From Symbiodinium natans (Eukaryota; Sar; Dinophyceae; Suessiales; Symbiodiniaceae): a stretch of 64,000 bases of DNA. The first letter of the stretch is position 1; every line of letters begins with the position of its first letter. The stretch covers positions 332,359 to 396,358 of the forward strand of contig CAJNDS010000768.1 of NCBI GenBank assembly GCA_905221605.1. Reading direction: 5' to 3'. This document shows, piece by piece, positions 56,656-64,000 of this stretch. The notes beneath the pieces are model-generated. The model ran no database searches, was not told the DNA's origin, and was given only the letters and a program-made list of their open reading frames with translations. The translations under genes and the position numbers were made by a program.

Positions 56656-57023
56656 ACGCCTGCGTGCTCCTCGACTATGTCAGCGCTGCGAGAAGGCACT
56701 TCAGGCCAGTTGGCATCATTCCTGGGACTGGTCTAGAAACCAATGAACCCCAAGCCCTTCAACATGTTCTGAAACAGCATGTCCTATCCACCCCCCCCAA
56801 CCCCGACAGGCTCGCTTGCACGACTCCCGAAGACGTTAGAGCAGATCTAAGCTCCCTGAGCCATGTCGCGGTGGGAGGAGCGCTGGTAACACCTGGACAT
56901 AGCTCGCAGAGGCATTTCCTGAGCACGCGGGCCGGGGTTGATGCGAGCACGGCACGATTTGTTCAACTTGCTATGCGGTTACAGTACGATAGCAGCAGCT
57001 GGCAGCTGGTGCTCGCACTATGA
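56656..57023 (+). CDS. Candidate terminal coding frame, unknown product
   Basis: Open for about 122 codons to a TGA. Reads RRHFRPVGIIPGTGLETNEP then QALQHVLKQHVLSTPPNPDR, TPEDVRADLSSLSHVAVGGA and GVDASTARFVQLAMRLQYDS. Composition and length look protein-like, and acceptors exist at 56681 (GTCAG) and 56702 (TTCAG). No family recognised. Confidence 0.35.
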
Positions 57024-57314
57024 AGTTTGCATCTTCCAGGAGACGTGATCAGGGTTAAAGGCGGAGTGGAAAAACCCTTCATGGAGGGTTCCGGTTGGTG
57101 TTTTATGCCTGCTGTCGAAGTAGTACATTCTTACTTGTGATGAACCAGCCCGGCATCACAGCCGTTACGCCAAGTGATATGTCGAAAGGCCCTTTGAATT
57201 GAGTCTCCAGTTTTGTGATGGATCTACACAGTGCATGCGCTAGTGGTGCGACAATTCCCGTTGTGGCATGACTAAACGCGTGTGGATTACATGTCAAATG
57301 TATGTGTGCATATA

Positions 57315-57535
57315 AATGTATGTATATACATGTTCTTGTACACAGATATCTATATATATATGTATATATGTATATATGTATATATGTATATATGTATATA
57401 TGTATATATGTATATATGTATATATGTATATATGTATATATGTATATATATATGTATATACGCATATACGCATATATGTATATATGTATATGTATACGTA
57501 TACATATATATATATATATGTACAGGTTATATGAT
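57315..57535. repeat. TATATATG tandem repeat
   Basis: An 8-base unit TGTATATA repeats at least ten times at 57360-57450, flanked by less regular TA/TACGTA sequence. Confidence 0.9.
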
Positions 57536-57688
57536 CTAGAACATAATGTGTGCTGTATATTCTGCTCCGAGTCCTGAACCCCAACCAAGCACTCAAGGGC
57601 AAGGCGCGGAGGACAAAGCGCGGCGTCACAGTGACACCTTTGGACTGCGTGAAGAGGCCCATCAAAGGATGAACCTGCCGGATGCCCC

Positions 57689-57765
57689 TTTAGGGTTTAG
57701 GGTTTGGGGTTTAGGGTTTAGGTTTTAGGGTTGAGGGCTGAGGGTTTAGGTTTTAGGGTTTCCTC
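57689..57765 (+). repeat. TTTAGGG telomere-like array
   Basis: About ten units, several with an extra T. Confidence 0.85.
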
Positions 57766-58255
57766 GGCGCTGTCCCTGTATCTGAGCACTTGAGCGCGAC
57801 TGCACTGTTTTGCACTGTGAACTGGCACATCATCGGTCTAGGGCCTAGGGTTTAGGGTATGTTTCCACCTGCCTGGCTGACACTCTCAATGCACTGCAGG
57901 GCCATAGTTTAAGGGTTTTGGGTTTTAGGGCTTTAGGGTTTACAGCGTCTCGGTCCCTTGGACGAAGAGCTGGCCTGAACGCCCAGGAACATGGCGAGCG
58001 GTGCTTGGGCCGTGCCAGCCGTAATGATGAACTCGCCTGCGACAGAGCTCCCGAACATCTCCCAGACGCCCTTTTGTCATGTTTTCCCTGTGGAAGCTTC
58101 CGAGTCTTTACTAATTGGCTTCTTCTTTCCACAAAGAACACATAAGCCTGCAAGAGTGAGCCCAATATACCCGATGTAGGGGGAAAAACCCAGGGCCCCA
58201 TTACATCCTCTAAGTACATGTCCACTGCGAGCTGCGAGCCATACCGCAAAGCACA

Positions 58256-58380
58256 CCTAGGGGATAGGATTAAGAGGACCCTTGGGGATATAGACCCTCT
58301 GAATAAGGTCCCTGTTTAAGAGAACCCGAAGAGGGTTAAGAACGGGTTCCCTTTTAAGGGTCCCCCTTATCCTACCTAGG
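58256..58380. mobile_element. Palindromic element, single copy
   Basis: Ends CCTAGGGGATAGGATTAAGA and, on the minus strand, CCTAGGTAGGATAAGGGGGA, followed on both sides by GACCCTT. About 125 bp. MITE-like. Confidence 0.65.
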
Positions 58381-60134
58381 ACACCTCCTTGGCAGCATGA
58401 AAACCGCCTTGTGGCCCTGAGCTCGACGTCCTCCAAGCCCTCACTAGACTCACGCAAACCGACCATTCAACGTTCCACGAGCACTTGAACAGCCAAAGAG
58501 GCTGGAAAACCCCGAGCCCTTATCAGCCTTGATCAGGAACTTGCACAGGGATGCCGTCCGAACACCAGGCATTGAATAAGCCGTCCTGAAGGCAGAGTTG
58601 TCCGAAAGTCGCTGAAAACCCGAGTTCAGGGTTTAGGGTTTTGGCTGAAGATCTTTTAGACTCAACAAGAGCCAGACTTCTTAGGGCTTCGAGGGATGTT
58701 CCACGAGGCTCAGCCGGATTCATGAAGCATGGTAGGCACACCCAGTCCATGAGTCCCGACATTCCGCTTTCAGGGCTCTTGTGGGCAAGAAAAATACCAA
58801 AGGCCGAAAACATCCAACCCCAGTTTTGCGGGCCAGACTCTGGGATGCGACCGCGTATGCACACCTCAGGGAAACTTCGGGGTGCAGAACTCAGCAGTTT
58901 TCAGGACTCGCGGTTAGCCGCTTGCTCCTCGACATGCATCACTACGCACCTGTTGCTGTGCTTGCGTGCCCCCTGCTGATTGTCCGAAGCCTTTTACCTT
59001 CTGCCTTCCGGGAACCCTTCAACTACCCAAAGAAAGGCAAACCTTTTCAACCCGATTCCCCATCCTAAACCCTCAGCCCCCCTGTCCCTAAAATCATAAA
59101 CTCAACACTTCAATCGCCCAAGCGCTCCGTGCGCATCATCCCAGCCAGCGGTGATGCTTGTCTCATCCTGAATATAGCGTCCCTAAACCCCTTACATGCT
59201 TGCCCAACTTCCGTGGGTCCAAGAGAAAGAACCAGTTGAGGGTGGTAAGGGCACAGGCACGTATGGTTTCGCTGAGGATTGCGTACAAAGGTTGTTTTGC
59301 CACGCGCATAGCTGCGCAAAGGGTGTAGAGCAGAGTGGCTGTCATTCATCCATGGGTGGCTTACAAGGCATGCCGATCGCCAACCAGACCTGAAACCATC
59401 CCCAAACTAAACACCAGATGATTATTAAAAATGTGTAAGATACAGTACATGATCCAATACGTCATGTGAAGCTACTCAGCCTCCCTTCCCCTCCCCCCCC
59501 AGAATCTATACTCTGTGCAGTCGCCTCCTGCTTGAGTGCCGCCACCGTCTCGCGAAGGCGGCTGAGCCAGTCGACCTGCTCTCGGGAGTTCTGGCTCTTG
59601 CACGTGCCGCCGGCTCCATCCAAGCCAAAAGTGCATGCAACCGCCATTGGACACACAGGACCCAGCCATGTTCTACTTTGGGCAGGGATCCTGAGCCCAA
59701 GAAGCTCTATCCCTCCACCCTTTTCCCAGACCTTGAACCTCCAATGTAAAACCGTACATCTGAGGTCTCAACCGCCCTAATACCCTTTAAAGCCCCAGCA
59801 TGACAGCACCTGCGCTTGTCGGCTGGGAGCTCGGAAGAGAAGAGGCTGACCTGTGTCTTCTACGGCTTGGCTTACAGGGGTTGGTGGTTAGGGGGGTCTA
59901 GGGCTTTCAGTGAAGGGTTGTAGGTTTCTGTGGGGGCCTGTGGGGGTTATGTCTGAGAAGGTCATGGATGACAAAGGCACCATGGGCTCGGCTAGCTGCA
60001 TGGTTAGAAGAACCACAGTCGAACCCCACCCCTGCCCATCTCGGGCAGACAGCATTTCTGGCAAGGCACCGCGCCCTGGATCTTCCAGCATGAAGCAGTC
60101 CTCCAGATGCCGGCAGGACAAAAGCCCCTAGTTG

Positions 60135-60229
60135 GGATGTTCGCCCTTATACTAACAGTCCTTAAATGCGAATATAGTACCCCCTTGTTATAATTCCATC
60201 AAGGACTGTTGGTATAAGGGGGAACATCC
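60135..60229. mobile_element. MITE family A, copy 3
   Basis: Best-preserved copy, 95 bp. GGATGTTCGCCCTTATACTA then ACAGTCCTT pairs with the right end with two mismatches over 29 bases. Confidence 0.8.
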
Positions 60230-61031
60230 AGGAACAGCCCCTGAAAGGCCATCGCAGACGGCAGCATCCTCCGACGGATCGGCCGGATACTTCCCATTGA
60301 TGGTGGGTGTCCCAAGCTAAGCAGCTAAACTGCCCAGAAACAGAGAAAATACACGCCCACCAGGAGTGGCGCCCATATAATTTTAAACCCCTTGCCTCTA
60401 TGCCTCGAATCCCAGCAATCCCAGCAAAGCGAGATCCGACGGCCCAAGACCCCGGCCGCAGCTCCTTCTGAATTTCAACAGGTGGAAGCATCTACTGGGA
60501 ACCCCTACCTAGGGGGACTTTCTCATTAGGGGCTTTCTTTGTGTCAGGATTCTATGCTATCTCCCTGTGCTCCTTCTCTCCGGCCGCCATGTGTGGCTCT
60601 GCAGCAGTGGCGGTACTGTGGGTGCTCAGCGGCCAAACAGCCTTGGCTGCGGAGGGAGGGGGGGGCGGTGTCCAGGCTTTGGCACTGCAAGCACTTCTGG
60701 GCTTTTGAGGCATATCGCAAACACGCCCATGTAGATAAAGATAGATTACAAACACATATATTTATGTGTATATATATATGTGTATATGTATACTGTATTT
60801 ATGATATCCTGCCGTGGATGCAGGCCCTGGTGCTCGGCTGTGCAAGATGTGTGCAATCAGGCTTCTGGGCCCCGCAATCTGTCCGAGCCATGGCTAGAAG
60901 GTGCTACACCCCGAAAGCCTTAGGAAACCCTAAACCCTAAACCGAACTCAGGAAACCCTAAGTTCAGCATCCCGAGGATTTGAAACAAAGAGCGGCGAGA
61001 CGCATGGTGCATTATTGCTGGTTGGAAAACT

Positions 61032-61086
61032 AGAACCCTAAACCCTAAACCCTAAACTCTAAGCCCTAAGCCCTAAACCCTAAACC
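61032..61086 (-). repeat. CCCTAAA telomere-like array
   Basis: About seven units. Confidence 0.9.
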
Positions 61087-61466
61087 GGCAGGCTTTCTCT
61101 GGCATCATGTTACTTGAAAGAAGTGTAGGACCCAATCGTTGCCCGCAGACCTTTCATAGGCAGGCAGAATAATCCCCTATGCGACCTGTGACACTCATGA
61201 AACCAATGCATGAATTACACTCAGCGACGCAAGGGGCAGAGCCATTCGGAAGGCCCAGGAGCCTCAGGAGGTGGCTTGACTTTAGGGTTTAGGATTACAG
61301 TCTGTCGAGTTCCAGGCTTGAGGGTGGTCTCATATGGATTCAAGGTCATGTGCCCGAGAGCCCTCGTTCTCGATGTGGTGAGTTCTGCTTAGGGCCTGGG
61401 GGCAGCTTGCTCTTAAGATCCGCAATGCTGCGGCACACCACTATGCCATGAAGCCGACCACCCAAT

Positions 61467-61608
61467 GTAGGGGCCGAGTAATTAGAATGGAGTCTTGGGG
61501 GTTATTATAGTACATATTTGTAAAGGGACCCTAGTTTTGGGGGGTTACTATAGTATAACTGTAAAGGGACCCTAAGAGAATAATATGAATAATTAGTCCG
61601 ACCCCTAC
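61467..61608. mobile_element. MITE family B copy with internal duplication
   Basis: GTAGGGGCCGAGTAATTAGA at the left and GTAGGGGTCGGACTAATTAT (minus strand) at the right. The inner block TTTGGGGGTTAC/TATAGTATA...GTAAAGGGACCCT occurs twice in tandem, making this copy about 40 bp longer than the others. Confidence 0.75.
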
Positions 61609-61615
61609 AACTCCC

Positions 61616-61801
61616 CTATATTAACCCCACAGAAACACTGTTGCCAGGCCGCAGCTTGCCATCCTTCAGCGTGACCGCATGCTCAACCCAGTTGAAGATC
61701 TTGCTGGTTTCGTTCACTGCAGCTGTGACCTGGGCCCACTGTTTCAGTATCGATGGGTCAGGGCAGGGTGCCTGCCTCAACAAGGACACAGGGCTGTGCA
61801 C
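61616..61801 (-). CDS. Candidate terminal exon, unknown product
   Basis: Reads APCPDPSILKQWAQVTAAVN then ETSKIFNWVEHAVTLKDGKL and RPGNSVSVGLI with TAG. The frame is strongly protein-like: amphipathic helix, Lys as AAG, C/G-rich third positions. A GTTGAG|GCAGGC boundary near 61775 may mark the true exon start. The stop codon lies a few bases from a family B MITE. No family recognised. Confidence 0.42.
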   Translation of the reverse strand: MHSPVSLLRQAPCPDPSILKQWAQVTAAVNETSKIFNWVEHAVTLKDGKLRPGNSVSVGLI

Positions 61802-62193
61802 TTAGTTGCGAAAGCCAGTGACTGGACGCGCTGGTGCTTCCTCAACGTTTGCAGTCTTAAAGCCCTACTACATAATTCGCTTGCTACTACAACTGCGAGT
61901 AGGGCAAGATGATGACAACACCCCCTTCACATCACCGTCCCCACTCCTTGACGTACCTGTGACGACTGCTGTTGGTACCATGACGACGACTGCGGCCAGT
62001 GCAACGACTACAGCTGTGGCAAATCCTAATCCCGACTCCAATCACAATTTACAATGTTTTGATTTTAAAAAAAGTGCACGCAATTCGACCTTTAGGGCTT
62101 AAGTTTGCGTTGTTCTTTACTTTTGCAGTTTTAGTTGGAGACGTATGGTGATTTAATATGTAATTTCGTTTCGATTTTTTACAAGTACCCGAC

Positions 62194-62532
62194 TTGGTAT
62201 GCCTTCATTTTCTGAAACAAGAACTTTATGGCCTTACTCTACGTTCTGTGCTCGCTCTGTCTTCTCCAAGCATTAGAAAAGCAGCGGCAAAAACAAAAGC
62301 AACAGCAACAGCACCAGCACCGGCACCACCCATAAACAACAACAGGAACAAGAACAAGGACGACAAGCAAACGACAAGGCCACCGACAACACTCGAAGGA
62401 AACTTGCGAGATCTGGCCACACAATTCAAAAGACTGGAAGGCAACCGGAAGCCGACGTCTCCTCCTACTACAACTTCTTCTGCGGCAAGTCCCACCACTA
62501 CCGACTACTGCAATTCCGCTACTAAGCCCTAA
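62194..62532 (+). CDS. Low-complexity Thr/Pro/Asn/Lys-rich frame
   Basis: Open for 112 codons: Ala/Thr/Lys repeats, NNNRNKNKDDK, then TTLEGNLRDLATQFKRLEGN and a Thr/Ser/Pro tail. The CAA/GCA/ACG-rich DNA could be a coding disordered region or a decayed trinucleotide repeat. Confidence 0.25.
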   Translation: MVCLHFLKQELYGLTLRSVLALSSPSIRKAAAKTKATATAPAPAPPINNNRNKNKDDKQTTRPPTTLEGNLRDLATQFKRLEGNRKPTSPPTTTSSAASPTTTDYCNSATKP

Positions 62533-62678
62533 ACCTTAAACCCTAAACCTAAACCCAAAACCCAAAACCCTTTTTAGGTGCCGGACACGACAATGAAGGG
62601 TTTCTGTGCACGAAGGAAGCGTCAGCTTGGACGATGGCGCCTCTGTAGCCTTGGACACAGGCTTGGCCAGTTCGCAAA

Positions 62679-62803
62679 ATGATCCCTATTTGGGTCGCTG
62701 TCAAAATTATGATCCCTTTTAGGGGACCCAAATCATTAGATGCCGTATGGCAATAGGGATCCAAAAAGGGACCATCATTTTGACAACCACCCATTTGGGT
62801 ACC
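62679..62803. mobile_element. Palindromic element, single copy
   Basis: TTTGGGTCGCTGTCAAAATT and the minus-strand ATGGGTGGTTGTCAAAATGA align over about 45 bases (ending GATCCCTTTT / GGTCCCTTTT). About 125 bp, MITE-like. Confidence 0.7.
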
Positions 62804-62881
62804 CTGAATATTGGGAGCCGCCTTACCATAGCAACCCCAAGAATTGGACCATCCTCTAGAGCAGTGGCCACTTAAGAGTTA

Positions 62882-63017
62882 AGGTTTAGGGTTTGGGGGG
62901 TAGGGTTTAGGGTTTAGGGTTTAGGGTTTAGGGTTTAGGGTTTAGGGTTTAGGGTTTAGGGTTTAGGGTTTAGGGTTTAGGGTTTAGGGTTTAGGGTTTA
63001 GGGTTTAGGGTTTAGGG
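62882..63017 (+). repeat. Longest TTTAGGG array in the window
   Basis: About sixteen consecutive perfect TTTAGGG units from 62906, with a degenerate start. Confidence 0.95.
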
Positions 63018-63173
63018 ATGAACGTTTCAGGGAGTAAGGGATGGAACCGTCAGCTGTTTCTGCCGGATGTGACATGTGATCCGAAGGTTGACGGCTTCTC
63101 AAAAGGCTTGCAGCTTTAGACCTGTATCTTGACGCAAAACGGCCTTCAACCCTCCAAGAACTGACAGGGATAC

Positions 63174-63282
63174 TGCTATTTGCCTAAGAACCCCCCAAAC
63201 ATGTAGGATAGCAATCGCTATATTGCCCTTGTAAGGAAGAAGATTTGTTTTGGGTGGCTCTTAATCAAAAATGTAGGAAAGG
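63174..63282. mobile_element. MITE family D copy
   Basis: CTGCTATTTGCCTAAGAACC to CTCTTAATCAAAAATGTAGG with inner TTGCCCTTGTAAGGAAGAAG. Confidence 0.7.
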
Positions 63283-63326
63283 GGAGGGGGATCCTGCCCG
63301 AAATTGCCCATCTTCGCAGGGCCCTC

Positions 63327-63376
63327 AACCCTAAACCCTAAACCCTAAACCCTAAGCCCTAAGCCCTAAACCCTAC
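63327..63376 (-). repeat. CCCTAAA telomere-like array
   Basis: About seven units with GCCCTAA variants. Confidence 0.9.
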
Positions 63377-63455
63377 CGACTCATTCCGCAGATCTGAGCG
63401 GCCTGGGCTCCACCGGTTCCAACACGAACTTCCACCTTTGCCGGTGGTGTAACCT

Positions 63456-63576
63456 ACTATTTGCTTAACAACTCCCCAAAACATAAAGAGTAGTAATCCC
63501 TAAATTGCCCTTATGAGGAAGAACATACTGTTTTTAAATTTTTTTTGGGGGGGGAGAATCTTAAGCAATTGGTAGA
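63456..63576. mobile_element. MITE family D copy
   Basis: CTACTATTTGCTTAACAACT to CTTAAGCAATTGGTAG with inner TTGCCCTTATGAGGAAGAAC. It lies 174 bp from the previous D copy, in the same orientation. Confidence 0.75.
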
Positions 63577-63738
63577 ATTGGGAATCTCTGTCTGTGGCAG
63601 GACTGATGAGGGTTTCTACATCACGTGGGCTTGCGAGACCCTCGTCCTCTGACCTTGTTGTGCATGCGCCTCGGGTTGCCTGTGCTTGGTGGTCGTCCCA
63701 GAGTACCCGAAACCAAGGCATGCAATCCCTCCTTGGTC

Positions 63739-63757
63739 CCCCCCCCCCCCCCCCCCG
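63739..63757. repeat. Poly-C run
   Basis: About 17 C followed by GCCCCCC. One of several long homopolymer C/G runs in the window (also near 9190, 26598 and 43400). Confidence 0.85.
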
Positions 63758-64000
63758 CCCCCCTCCTGCTGAAATGAAGTCCGGCGGTTGATGTTCATGT
63801 GGCTTGGCGGATGCTTCACGCCAGACTGTCAAAGTCTCACAGCGGGAAGAGGGGTCTGACTGACTGCACACCCTGAGACTCGACATGAATTTGGCACCCT
63901 TCCAGCGTGGACCCGCCTCTGCTCGGAGAACCGCGACCTTGCCAGGTGCCAGGATCCCAACCGGTGCCGTGGCCTCACCTGGGTGCCATTTGTCCAGGCT

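Larger units (their letters stand above)
57600..61450. other. No firm gene
   Basis: Frames at 57918-58145 (plus), 58523-58864 (minus), 59888-60121 (minus) and 60162-60491 (minus) look partly protein-like, but none has a motif or consistent splice sites. Also holds telomere-like arrays at 57689-57765 and 61032-61086 and MITEs at 58256-58380 and 60135-60229. Confidence 0.4.

Noticed and set aside
62906-63017. True chromosome end
   Set aside because: The array is followed by unique sequence and further MITEs, so it is interstitial.
1-64000. Spliced-leader gene or rRNA genes
   Set aside because: I looked for the dinoflagellate leader core (CCATTTTGGCTCAAG) and for rRNA-like blocks on both strands and found none.

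Overview
The window looks like nuclear DNA of an alveolate alga, most likely a dinoflagellate. GC content is moderate and long reading frames are scarce. Short coding-looking pieces sit between plausible GT-AG or GC-AG splice sites. Arrays of the TTTAGGG telomere unit are scattered on both strands across the whole 64 kb. Other lineages with TTTAGGG telomeres (chromerids, some green algae, plants) are not excluded. A 100-base N run at 25766-25865 shows this is scaffolded assembly.

The one securely identified gene is a Mutator-like (MULE) transposase at 3638-6878. I reconstruct four exons and three introns whose phases agree and give a 782-residue product. It has an N-terminal Cys/His segment, the DDE core with the usual C-x2-H motif, and a SWIM zinc finger. 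The gene lies inside a terminal-inverted-repeat element at 3049-7399 with ends of about 90-125 bp, so this appears to be a whole autonomous transposon. Its introns are largely telomere-like repeat: the first is a tandem array of about 95-bp fold-back units and the third is almost pure CCCTAAA.

Elsewhere I see only candidate exons, and most coding calls are low confidence. The better ones are on the minus strand: 35612-36427, 38230-38875, 45304-45482, 47493-48013, 49838-50885, 55873-56196 and 61616-61801. A plus-strand frame lies at 56656-57023. A fragment at 9720-9802 resembles the APE-to-DVW segment of protein kinases, and two small exons at 24477-24813 resemble an EF-hand end. No rRNA, tRNA, spliced-leader gene or CRISPR array was found.

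The rest is mobile or simple repeat. Short non-autonomous inverted-repeat elements (MITE-like) fall into at least five multi-copy families, A to E, plus several single palindromes. One family D copy is nested inside a family C copy at 41532-41728. A 230-bp fold-back with 23-bp perfect ends lies at 52709-52938. Simple repeats include several TA/TATATG tracts, CT, CTA and CTT tracts, and many poly-G/poly-C runs. Layout: 0-3 kb repeats; 3-7.4 kb the MULE; 7.4-24 kb sparse candidate exons with telomere-like arrays; 25-35 kb mostly repeat and unassigned DNA; 35-51 kb the densest minus-strand candidate exons with MITEs; 51-64 kb fold-back, MITEs, a few candidate exons and the longest telomere-like array (62906-63017).
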